Shown: in pieces, positions 45,244-58,200 of the stretch
How positions within the stretch are numbered: position 1 is the first letter of the stretch
Layout of the letters: every line of letters starts with the position of its first letter
DNA from: Mesotaenium endlicherianum
Lineage: Eukaryota > Streptophyta > Zygnematophyceae > Zygnematales > Mesotaeniaceae
Direction of reading: 5' to 3'
Assembly: GCA_009602735.1 (NCBI GenBank)
Contig: WELA01004268.1
Location: 216,334 to 280,333, forward strand
Length of the DNA: 64,000 bases
Program-made: the position numbers and the translations under genes
Notes under the pieces: generated by a model
What the model was told of the DNA's origin: nothing
The model's database searches: none
Seen by the model: only the letters and a program-made list of their open reading frames with translations

Positions 45244-45963
45244 TGTAATGAATCAGCATATTAGTAGATATAATATTCATTTAAATGTAATAGTAAATTA
45301 AGTTCAGCCTGCTGAACTTTAGTAAATAGTCGGTCTGCTGGACTTAATATATTATCAGTTTAATGACACAGCCGGATGCAACAGGCTGAAGTCAGCTTAA
45401 GTCAGCTTGCTGACACATTCTTTGACAGCTAGCTGACTTCCGTACTCGGTAGCAGCGAGCTGCCTCGATATGCATCTAAGTGTGGTATGCTAGATGAATG
45501 GCCAGATGACATCCCTATGATGGATGGCGATTCGGGATGATGGGAGATGGCGGTGGATTTGGTTAACCGTGGTCCTACCAACGTGGTTAACTCCCGGGTA
45601 GGCGGTGCCATCGCATTGACCGTTGAACGGTAAAACTCATTCCATGTACATATGCTACGCACTGCTCTCGAGTTCGGCATTCGGAAACGAGGCCAACTCT
45701 CTTGTACAGCTTACCGAGAGACATCTGAATCCAAGGCGAGAAGCCATTGATACGCGCTGTCTTCTAACCTTGCTTATGTATGAGTTTACTGATTTGCATT
45801 ATTGATGCTAGTTTACTCGCATTTGACTTACGAGTATTATTCACTGCTAGTGTGTTGTCCTTTGCCGTTTAACCAGTTAACGGAAAATACCATAAAGATT
45901 ACTTGCTGATATAAAGATCTTTATTAATTGTTAATCGCCTATTTGGTAAGTCGATTCATTTCA
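45244..45963 (+). repeat. A3 5' LTR
   Basis: TGTAATGAATC...GATTCATTTCA. The primer-binding site TGGTATCGGAGC follows at 45965-45976. U3 differs clearly from A1 and A2; the remainder is very similar. Confidence 0.95.
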
Positions 45964-45997
45964 GTGGTATCGGAGCAGTTATCACTGTCTTCTTTGT

Positions 45998-47476
45998 ATG
46001 GTAAGGACAAGGTCTCAAACTAGCAACTCTCGAGACATGGAGAACCAGGATAATGAGAATGTCAAAAACCAGGCGGAAAGCCATGTAGCGGGAACCCGTA
46101 CCTATTTTGTAGCAGTAGCAGATACTGCAGCTAGGAAGGCTGCAAATAAGGCAGCTGCTATTGCCGCAGTCGCAGCACAGCAAGCTGAGGAGGAGAGAGC
46201 CAGGCTAGAAGCTGAACAATTAGCAAAGGCCGCTGAAGATACAGAAAGGAGGGAAAGACAGCCAGCTGACGAGCGCACTGTCGAGGAACTTATGGCATCA
46301 AGGGCCAATGTTCTGAACCCACCTCCTGCTGTACAACTCAATGTACCCCTAGGTCAAATACGTGACCGGCTGAATGCGGCAGGAATTGCTGCTGCAGGAG
46401 CGAGAGGGACTGTTGAGGACACTACTCAGCGAGTAGATGCCAATGCTGCTGCTGCATTTGCTAATCTACCACCCCAGAGTGTAGACTTGGGAGCATTGTT
46501 CGTTCAGATGCAGTCGCAAATGGCGACCATGTATCAGTCCCAGCAGGAGGACAAAAGAATCATAATGTCCCTACTCCGGGACAGAGACCAACTGGGGTCT
46601 CACACCACTAGTGGTGGTGGCCGAGGGCCTAGTAAGCCCAAGCCGAAACCTCCCCAGGACTATGATCCTGAGGGAAACAGAAAATATTACCTGATCAAGT
46701 TTCTCGCGGATGTTGAGCAGTGGCTGGAGAACTACCCAGAACTGCAAGATTACGAAAAGGTCAGGCACACCGGTGCTCTACTGAATGGCAGTGCCGCAGA
46801 TTGGTGGCTTTACTGGAAAGGAGAGCGTAAGGCTCGGCAACTCGGTGACCCTACGTGGGTAGAGTTTGTCGAGAAGTTGCATGAGAAGTTTGATGTCATC
46901 AACCAGCAGGAGAAAGCTATCTATGCGATGATCTCCCTGACACTGAAGCAGACCACTTCAGTTGCTGAGTTTGCTCAAAAGTTCCAAGAGAACATGATGA
47001 AGCAGCCCGATTTGCCAGAACGATACAGAATAGCATACTTCAGGTATGGCTTGAAATCAGAGGTCTATGGTCATTTTGCTGAGAAAAAGTATGAGAACTT
47101 GGCTGACTTGATCCAGGATGCGGATGCCTGGAATCAGCAGCAATTCAATCACAAGCGCCAAAGTAATGCTTTGGTGTCTAAGGTTGTCAAAAAGCCCCAC
47201 GGTTCCTACAATGCAATTGAAGGAGACCAGGCTGAGGATGATCAGGGTGATGGATATGAGTATGAATATAATGCCATACAGTCTAGAGGTAGAGGTGGTT
47301 CCTCTCAAGGCGGCTATGGAAGAGGTGGTGGTAGGACTAAGCCAAGACCAGCCTCAGCAAAATCCACTTGCTATCATTGTCAGCAGTTGGGCCACTACAG
47401 AGAACAGTGTTTAGTCAAGCACCTTCCGAAGGTCGAAAGAAAAGACCAGCCTTTGAAAGACAGCAACAGTCAGTAA
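45998..47476 (+). CDS. A3 gag polyprotein
   Basis: A 492-codon open frame, very close to A1 gag. It has an Ala/Glu coiled-coil-like N-terminal region, a capsid core ([20 protein letters not shown] ... [14 protein letters not shown]), an Arg/Gly-rich stretch, and a CCHC knuckle ([14 protein letters not shown]). It overlaps pol by about 109 nt in the -1 register, an arrangement the family uses to make Gag-Pol by frameshifting. Confidence 0.92.
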   Translation: MVRTRSQTSNSRDMENQDNENVKNQAESHVAGTRTYFVAVADTAARKAANKAAAIAAVAAQQAEEERARLEAEQLAKAAEDTERRERQPADERTVEELMASRANVLNPPPAVQLNVPLGQIRDRLNAAGIAAAGARGTVEDTTQRVDANAAAAFANLPPQSVDLGALFVQMQSQMATMYQSQQEDKRIIMSLLRDRDQLGSHTTSGGGRGPSKPKPKPPQDYDPEGNRKYYLIKFLADVEQWLENYPELQDYEKVRHTGALLNGSAADWWLYWKGERKARQLGDPTWVEFVEKLHEKFDVINQQEKAIYAMISLTLKQTTSVAEFAQKFQENMMKQPDLPERYRIAYFRYGLKSEVYGHFAEKKYENLADLIQDADAWNQQQFNHKRQSNALVSKVVKKPHGSYNAIEGDQAEDDQGDGYEYEYNAIQSRGRGGSSQGGYGRGGGRTKPRPASAKSTCYHCQQLGHYREQCLVKHLPKVERKDQPLKDSNSQ

Positions 47477-50400
47477 TCCAGTCTACTGACTGTGAGGATG
47501 CTAGAGATAGTGAGTCGTCACTAGCTGCCCTCGTAGCAGGTAATATGGGTCCTGCTGAACTGGATTCACTATGCATGCCTGACAACCAGATAAAGGAGAC
47601 CATCAGCAATATAGACGTCCAGAGAGTGCACACTCTGGATGCTCTTGTTCCACCTGATGTCCAACATTTATTTGCTACGTCAGGAGAACAATGCGAAAGT
47701 CAGGAAAAGACAGTCCCCCCTTTCCTATTGCATTGCATGATTGCAGGTAGGAAGGTGAGGGCATTTGTTGACGGAGGGGCGTCACAAACTTTTATCCACA
47801 AGGACTTAGTTAAGCGGCTAAGGCTGCCTACTGTCACCCAAGGGAATAGAAAAATATTCCTTGGAGATGCCTCAAGTATCCCGGGAGGAGTTATAACCAA
47901 GCCTATTGAGGTCCAGTTAGGTTCTGGCATTGCAGTTCTAACTGAAACGCTTACATTTGAGGTACTCAACACTGGCTTTTATGATCTCGTGCTAGGCAGG
48001 TCCTGGCTTAATAGACATCAAGCTGAAGTGTGTTGGAGCAGAGGTACAGTTAAAGTGACAGGAGCCAGTGATGGGCAGACTGACTTGGCACCCACCGGTG
48101 GTCTTCCTCTTGTCCTGTATGGATGGCAAACGAATGGAAAGAAGAGGCTTCCAAGAGGATGCAAATTGCTGAATGCAATGGAGTTCACCAGTGCTCTTCC
48201 TCTTGTCCTGTGTGGATGGCAAATGAAGGAAAAGAAGAGGCTTCCAGAAGGATGCAAGTTGCTGAATGCAATGGAGTTCATCGAAAGCTGGAACCAGAAG
48301 GAAGACAGAATGTCCTGTCTGCTGCTAAGAGAGGTACCTCCTCAACTTGAAGAAGTGGTTGAGAAAAAGGTAAGCCCTCTGGAGCACCCTACTGTTGCAA
48401 AAATTGTTGCTCAGTACACGGATGTATTTAATATGCCTCCAGGATTACCCCCTAAGAGGGAAGTAGATCATAGGATTGATTTATTACCGAGGAGTCAGCC
48501 ACCTTGGCAACGCACGTTTGGCTTGTCTTATGTGGAGAGCGAGGAGTTGAAAACACAAATTGCAGAGCTTGAGGAAAATGGTTATATTTCCCCCAGTAAA
48601 TCACCTTATGGCGCACCCATTCTGTTTGTTAAGAAAAAGGATGGCAGTATGCGGATGTGTGTGGATTACAGAGCACTGGACAAAATTACAGTAAAGAACA
48701 AGTATGCTTTACCCAGAATCGAGGACTTGCTTGATACCCTGTCTGGTGCTAAGGTGTTCAGTAAGATAGATCTCAAGAGTGGTTATCATCAAATCATAAT
48801 TGCTGAGGGGGATGAACAGAAGACTGCCTTCCGTACACGTTATGGACACTATGAGTTCAACGTGATGCCATTTGGACTGACTAATGCTCCTGCGACCTTC
48901 ATGGGTGCTATGAATGACATTTTCAGACCTTATGTGGATAAGTTTGTACAAGTCTTCCTGGATGATATTTTAATCTTCTCCAAAGATGAAGCTCACCACA
49001 CTGAACACTTAAAGACAGTCCTGGACACTCTAAGAACAGATCACTTATATGCTAAAATGAGCAAGTGTGATTTCTTTGAAGGCATTATTGAATTCTTAGG
49101 CCACGTTGTCAGTAAAGAGGGCATCAGTGTTGATCCTAAGAAAGTCCAGACCATAAGGGACTGGCCAGTACCACAGTCTGTCTCTGAAGTTAGATCCTTC
49201 CTCGGGTTGGCTAACTACTATAGGAGATTTATTGAGAATTATTCCACAAAGGCCAGTAAACTGACTGACCTTACTAAGCAAGACATCGGGTATGTGTGGG
49301 GGGAAGAGCAGCAGGCTGCCTTCCAGACCCTTAAAAATGCCCTTTGTTCTGCCCCAGTGCTAGCCATGTATGACCTTAGCAAACCGGTGCAGGTGGTTAC
49401 TGATGCCTCTGACTTTGCCATGGGTGCTATTTTGTTGCAGCCTGCTGACAAAACCACAAAGGATGGTAAGGTACGGCAGGAGTGGCATCCTGTGTTGTAT
49501 GAGTCTATGAAATTTAATCCAGCGGAGATTAATTACTCAGTGCATGATAAAGAGCTGCTAGCTATCATTCATGTACTCAAACAGTGGAGAGCATACTTAC
49601 ATGGTAAAGCTTTTAAGGTGATTACAGATCCTCTAGCTCTGACTCACTTTCAGAAGAAGTCCAAGCTGTTGAGGAGGGAGAACCGCTGGAGCCAGATGTT
49701 GGAGCAGTTCCAAGTCCAGATCGACTACAAACCAGGGAAGTTGAATCCTGCTGATGCACTCTCTAGAAGACCTGACTTGCAAGAAAGGAACTTTAGTCAG
49801 CATGCTGTAGATAAAGTCCTGTGTGCACTCACTTCACTAAAGGTGAAAAAGTCCTTCCTTGAACAACTTAGGAAAGCCTACCTTTCTGACCCAACATTTG
49901 AGCCCAGCCCCGCTACTGGTGTGTGTCGTGCTACTGCACTCGGGTATAAGCTTAAGGGAGGGGTCTGGGTGACTGAAACCACTTCAGGCAGGCTGAAGCT
50001 GGTCATTCCTAATAACTTGGAAATAAGGTCTCTCTTACTGAGTCAAGCGCATGACATTCTCCTGGGTGGACATTTGGGGGAGGCCAAAACTGTTGGCAAA
50101 TTGGCTAAATATTATCATTGGCAGGGGTTACCCCGGGAGGTCTTGAAATATGTGAAGTCCTGTGATCAGTGTCAGAGAAATAAGTCTCGGCACACACCAC
50201 CGGGAGGTCTCTTGCAACCACTGCCCATCCCAGCTGGACGCTGGAAAACTATATCCATGGACTGGGTGGTCTCACAACCAAGAACTGCCAATGGGCATGA
50301 TTCAATACTGGTAGTCGTGGATAAATTGACAAAAATGGTCATTTTCATCCCCACAACTGTCAAAGTAACTGCACCCGAAACAGCGAGACAGTTCTACAAC

Positions 50401-51355
50401 CATGTAGTATGCCAACATAGGCTCCCTTCTAATATCATATCAGACAGAGACTCAAAATTCACCTCTAAGTTCTGGAGAGCTTTAATGGGATTAATGGGAG
50501 TCAAACAGCTGCTCAACACAGCTAACCACCCTCAGACTGATGGGCAGACTGAAAGAACTAACCGAGTTCTGCAGGAAGTGCTGAGAGCATAAGTTAACCA
50601 AAAACAAGATAATTGGGATGACCTGTTGCCTCAAATTCAATTTGCGGTCAACAGTGCGGTGCACGCGTCAACGGGCAAGACTCCTTTTTTAACTCAGCCT
50701 GGGTAGAGTCCCTAAGTCTCCTTTAGATGTACTGGGGGAGTCTTTAACTGACCCTGAAGGGATTGACAACCCGGTCTCCCTCCAGCTAACTCAGGAGTTT
50801 GCTGACACCCTATCAGAAGTCCAACGAAACTTGCACACGGCCCAAGAAAACCAACAAAAATACGCTAATCAACACCGTCGAGAACTGACATTTTCCAAGG
50901 GCGATTTAGTCAAACTGCATTCTCAGCACCTGTACCTCCCTGGCGTGGTCAAGAAAAAGCTTGGTCCTGTCTGGGTCGGTCCATATTAGGTGGTACGTCG
51001 TGTCGGTCAGAATGCTTACAAACTGAACATGTTAGCTGAATACAAGGGTCATCCGGTCTTTAATGTCTCCTTCCTGGAACCATACATCACAGGTGATACA
51101 CTGTTCACAGGTCGATTACCTGTCCAACCGAGACCGCTCCCCGCTGTCCGGGACGGCGATCCTGAGGAATATGAGGTCAATGAGATTTAAGACGCTCGCT
51201 CGGTCCGTTGATCGTCTAAATATGTCATGAAGTACCTCATCCGATGGAAGGGTTACGATGCCTCTGGGGACACTTGGGAATTTACAGACCAACTGACCAA
51301 TGCCAAAGGGGCGTTGAAACGGTTCCACCTTCGGGCGACTGGGGCACCGCCCTAA
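47368..51355 (+). CDS. A3 pol (protease, RT, RNase H, integrase, chromodomain)
   Basis: Domains: protease ([15 protein letters not shown], about 47765-48030), a linker with a 93-bp in-frame tandem duplication (48103-48288), reverse transcriptase ([32 protein letters not shown], about 48430-49090), RNase H ([16 protein letters not shown] ... NPADALSRR), integrase zinc finger ([10 protein letters not shown] ... CDQCQRNK) and core ([29 protein letters not shown]), and a chromodomain near 51150-51345 (EEYEVNEI ... [17 protein letters not shown]). Most of it is one long open frame, and the distal part carries a few breaks. The protease motif reads DGGAS in all three family A copies. Confidence 0.9.
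48103..48288 (+). repeat. In-frame 93-bp tandem duplication in A3 pol
   Basis: cttcctcttgtcctg recurs 93 bp apart (48103, 48196). The encoded unit LPLVL(Y/C)GWQ...[15 protein letters not shown] is present twice in A3 and A2 but once in A1. Confidence 0.9.
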
Positions 51356-51724
51356 CTGTCATTTCACTTGATACGGGAAGGTGACAGGCGGTCCTGTCTC
51401 CATTTAAGTTGGAGGGGAAAATATATGACAGTTAGTCAGCGAGAGCGATAAAGGGACAGTTACGTGAATCCTAAGTGTCAGCATAGTGACAGATGGGACA
51501 GCCTGGCCCACATAAAGCACCTTGAGCTAAAGGAAAAAGGGCCTCGCACAGCAATACTTCACTTAACTCAACTTAAATCATAATCATACATTTATGTTAG
51601 CGCGCCGCAACTACGTCAACTTTTCGCAATCACCCTGTAAGGTAAACAGGAGCGAATCCACCATATTAATACGACCATACTTCCTGCCTCCAATCCCTCT
51701 GACAAAGATCGATATCATAGTAAC
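51356..51724 (+). other. A3 leader between pol and third ORF
   Basis: Starts shortly before a copy of the polypurine-like motif (ttaagttggagggg, 51404-51417), then diverges from the A1/A2 leader. No ORF. Confidence 0.6.
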
Positions 51725-53440
51725 TTGTGCCCTGGTTACATGTACAAGATGGCTCCCACCACACTAAAGGAGGACAGAAAGCGCAAGGCAGAAGAAGCCG
51801 GGAGGACAATGAAGCAATACCAGAAGAAGCTGGCGGCGACGTCCCTCACCAGGAGAGAACAAGAAAGGGTCCGCAGACAACAAGAGGCGGCAGAAGAGGC
51901 ACAGAGGAAGAAGGATCAGGAAGCGGAAAACCTCAGGAAAGCTGAGGAGGAGAGACAGAAGAAACAACAAGAGGAAGCAGCAGCGGAAGAGGAGAAAAGA
52001 AGGAAAAAGATTGAAGCGGACAGACAGAAGAGCTTGGCCACTTATAGATATACTGTGGTGGGTGGCCAAAACTTTGATAACTTGAAGGAAGCATTGCTGG
52101 CAGCCCAGGAAATCAACAAGTTGGAACAGACAACACTGCTACAGAGGGAAGGAGCTGCAGCACTGGATAGGTACATCGAGACACACATTGGTGTGGTCCT
52201 CTACGAAGATTATGCCAAGATGGTGGGCTATACAACAGAGCAGGCCCGGTACCTTGCAGATGATTCAGAGGACAAGCCGGTTCCCATATCGGGAATAGTG
52301 GGAGATCAGAGACTCATCCGGATGGTGAGCATGCAGCCCGATAGCTTTACGGATACGGTATTCTACCTCACACTCCTGCCAGCTTACAATGAAGTTGAGA
52401 GAAGGAGCTGGGAGTACTTGGCCAGGGAAGCAGGACAGCAGATGTTCTCTCCCCACTGGTTCCCGTGTAAATTGAGGAAGGCTGAGCACGGACCCCAGTA
52501 CTACCAGCAGCCAACAGACTGGAGGTGGATGACCGTCACAAATAAGAAGCAGGAGTGTGACCGAGCCCAACCGGATGACTTCCACTATGGCCTAGACGGC
52601 TATCTCATCCTACCACCTCACATTGCCCCTTGGGACCCCAGGCTGAATGGATGCCTGAGCAATATGAATGCAGAGACCAAGGAACATAGGAGGAGGGGAA
52701 GAGACTACTTCTCTAAGGAAAAGCATGCCTTTGTCAAATGGGCAAAGAATGCAGGCCGGATAGATATCAGCAGGCTGAAGGCCAAGCAACCTCCAGCGCG
52801 CCCTAAGAAAGGAAGGTCGGTGGACTACTCCATGTCCACTAGGGAGCAGGACGGTTTAGTGGACGAGACTCCTACTCTCTCCAAGGAGGAGGATGAGGAG
52901 GATGAGGAAGAAGAACAAGGCAGAGGAGAAGCATCAGCAGCAGGTACTCAGGATACCCAGGGACAGGCAGTGGCACTTCCTAAAGAACCACGATCAGGTG
53001 TNACCACGATCAGATATTTGGAACGTGATCCCCGTCATGGAGGCAACTGGACCCGCACACGCTCCCCCAGCCCTCTTGCCCAAGCAGGGGAAGAAGCTGA
53101 TCTGACTGTACTTGGCAGCAGACACAGGCGAAAATCCCCTGAGGACAGGGGTGCCAGAAGAGGGACCCGCGGGGTGGCCAGAGGTATGCCGGCCTCTCCC
53201 TTCGCTTAGGGGCATGTACCTCTTGCCAATGTGTTTCAACATCCTACTGAAATGCCTGTCTATGTGGGGATCAACACCCAAGTGGGTGAAGAGCAGGCTA
53301 CCATCCTTCGTTATCCTCGAGGTCCAACTTTAGAGCAAACGGGGTTCTTTAGAAGGCCAGCTGACAGACCTAGAGGGCTGTCCAGATCTAGGTCCAGATC
53401 TCGGTCTCCTGATCCTGAAGCCCCAGGAACAACCCCCTAG
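51725..53440 (+). CDS. A3 third ORF (env position, unknown function)
   Basis: Most likely initiates at MAPTTLKEDRKRKAEE (ATG at about 51749). The first 130 residues are a Lys/Glu/Arg-rich coiled coil. The conserved core follows: YRYTVVGGQNFD, TLLQREGA, YEDYAKMVGYT, YNEVERRSWEY, WRWMTVTN, LPPHIAPWDPRLNG. A Glu-rich acidic patch (KEEDEEDEEEEQG) and a Ser/Arg/Pro-rich end (RSRSRSRSPDPEAPG) complete it. Only about 45-50% identical by eye to the A1/A2 version, although gag-pol is about 95% identical. No signal peptide or membrane span is seen. An N lies at 53002. Function unknown. Confidence 0.8.
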
Positions 53441-53552
53441 GCAACAGGCTGAAGGAGCAGTTACTGGGAGAGGCGGGTCAGGTTCAGTTTCCTGAATAAA
53501 AACTCTTGCAGTTTAATGTTGTCGAGGCGACAACAGGTTAAGTTGGAGGGAT

Positions 53553-54275
53553 TGTAATGAATCAGTATATTAGTAGATATAATATTTACTTAAATATAAT
53601 AGTAAATTAAGTTCAGCCTGCTGAACTTTAGTTAATAGTCAGTCTGCTGGACTTTATATATTTATTATCAGTTTAATGACTCAGCCGGATGCAGCAGGCT
53701 GAAGTCAGCTTAAGTCAGCTTGCTGACACATTCTTTGACAGCTAGCTGACTTCCGTACTCGGTAGCAGCGAGCTGGCTCGATATGCATCTAAGTGTGGTC
53801 TGCTAGATGAATGGCCAGATGACATCCCTATGATGGATGGCGATTCGGGATGATGGGAGATGGCGGTGGATTTGGTTAACCGTGGTCCTACCAACGTGGT
53901 TAACTCCCGGGTAGGCGGTGCCATCGCACTGACCGTTGAACAGTAAACTCATTCCATGTACATATGCTAGGCATTGCTCTCGAGTTCGGCATTCGGAAAC
54001 GAGGCCAACTCTCTTGTACAGCTTACTGAGAGAGATCTGAATCCAAGGCGAGAAGCCATTGATACGCGCTGTCTTCTAACCTTGCTTATGTATGAGTTTA
54101 CTGATTTGCATTATTGATGCTAGTTTACTCGCATTTGACTTACGAGTATTATTCACTGCTAGTGTGTTGTCCTTTGCCGTTTAACCAGTTAACGGAAAAT
54201 ACCATAAAGATTACTTGCTGATATAAAGATCTTTATTAATTGTTAATCGCCTATTTGGTAAGTCGATTCATTTCA
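53553..54275 (+). repeat. A3 3' LTR
   Basis: 723 bp, preceded by palindrome gttgtcgaggcgacaac (53518-53534) and PPT agttggaggga (53541-53551). Confidence 0.95.
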
Positions 54276-54897
54276 TTGAACCTGTTATGGGGTGTAGAGT
54301 CCTTAAAGCTGTCCACGTCCATGGGGATCATCCTGATGACCCTATCTTTCCCCCAGATACCCGGAATCGATACAGCCCCTGCTTCGTTCACCTGGGCCAT
54401 TGCCTTGGCCTCTCTGACCGTATATCCTACCATCCTGGCATAATCATGGTAGAGGAGGAGCCCTGTCCTGACCTCTATATACTTCTCAAAGTATTCGGAT
54501 GTCTCCCCTTCCTTCTGTAGGATGTCCTTCTGTGACTCGCTGCGACTTCTCTGAGCATACTTGAAGGCCTCCTCCAGTGGATCGAAGCCCTTGCCCAGCA
54601 CTGTGTAGCGGTAGCTGCTGATTCTCCTCTGCTCTTCTTCAGCCTGCTGCTTCCGCCTCTCCTCAGCTTGCCTCTCCTCCTCTGCTTTCTTGGCCTCCTT
54701 TGCAGCTTTTCTGTCCAGTTCTTCCTGCCTCAGTCTGGCCTGTTCCTCCTCCTCCTTCTTGTTCTGTGTCTCCCGCTGTTGTTGGAGTCGTTGTGATTCC
54801 CGAGCGAAGATGATTCGATGTCGCCACGGAATTGCAAGTATTCTGCATGTGCCTCTTCCGCTCTTTTCTTCCTCTTAAGTTCTGACTTTTGAGTCAT
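54276..54897 (-). pseudogene. A2 third ORF, N-terminal part
   Basis: Minus strand from MTQKS (ATG at 54897): a coiled coil rich in Glu/Gln/Arg, then YRYTVLGKGFDPLEEAFKYA and YHDYARMVGYTVREAKAMA, ending where A3 inserted. Confidence 0.75.
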
Positions 54898-55211
54898 CCT
54901 GCTCACTCATCAATGCAATGCAGTTAGTGAAGTCATGATATTTTGCCGCTACTGAGTGCCCTTGATGAAGAGGACGCGATAAGATGAGTTCTTAGTGTGA
55001 AATACCTGGTGTGAGTGAATATCAAGGTAATTTGAGTTTAGACAGAAAGTGAGTGTGAGCGCGGCTGATCCCAAGACAGAACACCACTCCCTCCAACTTA
55101 ATTTTAAAGGTGGGCTGCCTGTCACAACTATCACTAATTGTCACATTCCCCTCCAACTTATATGGAGACAGGACCTCCTGTCACCTTTCCGTGTCAATTG
55201 AAATGACTGTT
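54898..55211 (-). other. A2 leader between pol and third ORF
   Basis: Contains two copies of the polypurine-like motif on the minus strand (aagttggaggg, near 55085-55095 and 55150-55160). Intron-like signals also found in A1 are present: an acceptor-like tcactcacaccag followed by gtatttcacac, and gtgagcag just before the ATG. No ORF. Confidence 0.6.
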
Positions 55212-58200
55212 AGGGAGGTTCCCCAGCCGCTTGAAGGTGGAACCGTATCAACGCCCCTTTGGCATTGGTCAGCTGATCTCTAAATTCCCAAGTGTCCCCA
55301 GAGGCATCGTAACCTTTCCATCGGATGAGGTACTTCATGACATATTTAGAAAATCGACGGACAGAGCGATCGTCTAAAATCTCCTCGACTTCATATTCGT
55401 CAGCATCACCCTCTCTGACAGCGGGGATCGGTCCCGGTTGGACAGGTAACCGACCTGTGAACAGTGTATCACCTTTGATGTAGGGTGCCAGGAAGGAGAC
55501 CTTAAAGACCGGATGACCCTTGTATTCGGCTAACATGTTCAGTTTGTTAGCGTTCTGACCGACACAACGCACCACCAAATATGGACCGACCCAGACAGGA
55601 CCAAGCTTTTTCTTGACCACACCAGGGAGGTACAGGTGCTGAGAATGCAGTTTGACTAAATCGCCCTTGGAAAATGTCAGCTCCCGACGGTGTTGATTAG
55701 CGTATTTTTGTTGGTTTTCTTGGGCTTTGTGCAGGTTTTGTTGGACTTCTGACAGGGTGTCAGCGAACTCCTGAGTTAACTGGAGGGAGACCGGGTTGTC
55801 AATCCCTTCAGGGTGAGTTAAAGACTCCCCTAGGACATCTAAAGGAGACTTAGGGACTCTACCCAGGCTGAGTTCAAAAGGAGTCTTGCCCGTTGACGCG
55901 TGCACCGCACTGTTAATCGCAAACTGGATTTGAGGTAACAGGTCATTCCAATTATCTTGTTTTGGTTAATATAGGTTCTCAGTACCTCTTGTAGAACTTG
56001 GTTAGTTCTTTCAGTCTGCCCATCAGTCTGAGGGTGGTTAGCTGTGCTGAGCAGCTATTTGACTCCCATTAACCCCATTAAAGCTCTCCAGAACTTAGAG
56101 GTGAATTTTGAGTCTCTGTCTGAGATGATATTAGAAGGGAGCCCATGTTGGCATACTACATGGTTGTAAAACTGTCTCGCTGTTTCGAGTGCAGTCACTT
56201 TGACAGTTGTGGGGATAAAAATGACCATTTTTGTCAATTTATCCACGACTACCAGTATTGAATCATGCCCATTGGCAGTTCTTGGTTGTGAGACCACCCA
56301 GTCCATGGATATAGTTTTCCAGCGTCCAGCTGGGATGGGCAGTGGTTGCAAGAGACCTCCCGGTGGTGTGTGCCGAGACTTATTTCTCTGACACTGGTCA
56401 CAGGACTTGACATATTTCAAGACCTCCCGGGGTAACCCCTGCCAATGATAATATTTAGCCAATTTGCCAACAGTTTTGGCCTCCCCCAAATGTCCACCCA
56501 GGAGAATGTCATGCGCTTGACTCAGTAAGAGAGACCTTATTTCCAAGTTATTAGGAATGACCAGCTTCAGCCTCCCTGAAGTGGTTTCAGTCACCCAGAC
56601 CCCTCCTTTAAGCCAGTACCCGAGTGCAGGAGCAGGACACAAACCATCCGTGAGGCTGGGCTCAAATGTTGGGTCAGAAAGGTAGGCTTTCCTAAGTTGT
56701 TCAAGGAAGGACTTTGTCACCTTTAGTGAAGTGATTGCACAAAGGACTTTATCGACAGCATGCTGACTAAAGTTCCTTGCTTGCAAGTCAGGTCTTCTAG
56801 AGAGTGCATCAGCAGGATTCAACTTCCCTGGTTTGTAGTCGATCTGGACTTGGAACTGCTCCAGCATCTGGCTCCAGCGGTTCTCCCTCCTCGAAAGCTT
56901 GGACTTCTTCTGAAAGTGAGTCCGAGCTAGATGATCTGTANCGAGCTAGATAATCTGTAATCACCTTAAAAGCTTCACCATGTAAGTATGCTCTCCAATG
57001 TTTGAGCACATGAATGATAGCTAGCAACTCTTTATCATGCACAGAGTAATTAATCTCCGCTGGATAAAATTTCATAGACTCGTACAACACAGGATGCCAC
57101 TCCTGCCTTGCCCTTACCATCCTTTGTGGTTTTGTTAGCGGGCTGCAATAAAATAGCACCCATGGCAAAGTCAGAGGCGTCAGTAACCACCTGCACCGGT
57201 TTGCTGGGGTCATACACGGCTAGCACCGGGGCAGAACAAAGAGGATCTTTAAGGGTCTGGAAGGCAGCCTGCTGCTCTTCCCCCCACACATACCTTATGT
57301 CTTTCTTAGTAAGGTCAGTCAGTTTACTGGCCTTTGTGGAATAATTCTCAATAAATCTCCTATAGTAGTTAGCCAACCCGAGGAAGGATCTAACTTCAGA
57401 GACAAACTGTGGTACTAGCCAGTCCCTTATGGTCTGGACCTTTTTAGGATCCAAGCTGATGCCTTCTTCATTGACAACGTGGCCTAAGAATTCAATACTT
57501 TCCTTAAAGAAATCACACTTGCTCATTTTAGCATACAAGTGATTTTTTCGCCGAGTGTCCAGGACTGTCTTTAAGTGTTCAGTGTGCTGAGCTTCATCTT
57601 TAGAGAAAATTAAAATATCATCCAAGAAAACTTGCACAAACTTATCCACATAAGGTCTGAAAATGTCATTCATAGCACCCATGAAGGTCGCAGGAGCATT
57701 AGTCAGTCCAAATGGCATCACGTTGAACTCATAGTGTCTATAACGTGTACGGAAGGCAGTCTTTTGTTCATCCCCCTCAGCAATTATGATTTGATGATAA
57801 CCACTCTTGAGATCTATCTTATTGAACACCTTAGCACCAGACAGGGTATCAAGCAAGTCCTCGATTCTGGGTAAAGCATACTTGTTCTTTACTGTAATTT
57901 TGTCCAGAGCTCTGTAATCCACACACATCCGCATACTGCCATCCTTTTTCTTAACAAACAGAATGGGTGCGCCATAAGGTGATTAACTGGGGGAAATATA
58001 ACCATTTTCCTCAAGCTCTGCAATCTGTGTTTTCAACTCCTCGCTCTCCACATAAGACAAGCCATACGTGCGTTGCCAAGGTGGCTGACTCCCAAGTAAT
58101 AATTCAATCCTATGATCTACTTCCCTCTTAGGGGGTACTCCTGGAGGCATATTAAATACATCCGTGTACGAAGCAGCAATTTTCGCAGCAGTAGGGTGCT

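Larger units (their letters stand above)
45244..54275 (+). mobile_element. Family A chromovirus, copy A3, inserted in A2
   Basis: A complete element of 9,032 bp with 5' LTR 45244-45963, 3' LTR 53553-54275 and a perfect TTGAA target duplication (45239-45243 and 54276-54280). LTRs are about 97% identical by eye, the youngest of the three full copies, which agrees with its position inside A2. Gag and most of pol are open. Overall it looks nearly whole, with about three or four breaks. Confidence 0.95.

Noticed and set aside
51725-53440. Calling the third ORF an envelope gene
   Set aside because: It is in the env position, but I see no signal peptide, membrane span or fusion-type features; the N-terminus is a charged coiled coil.
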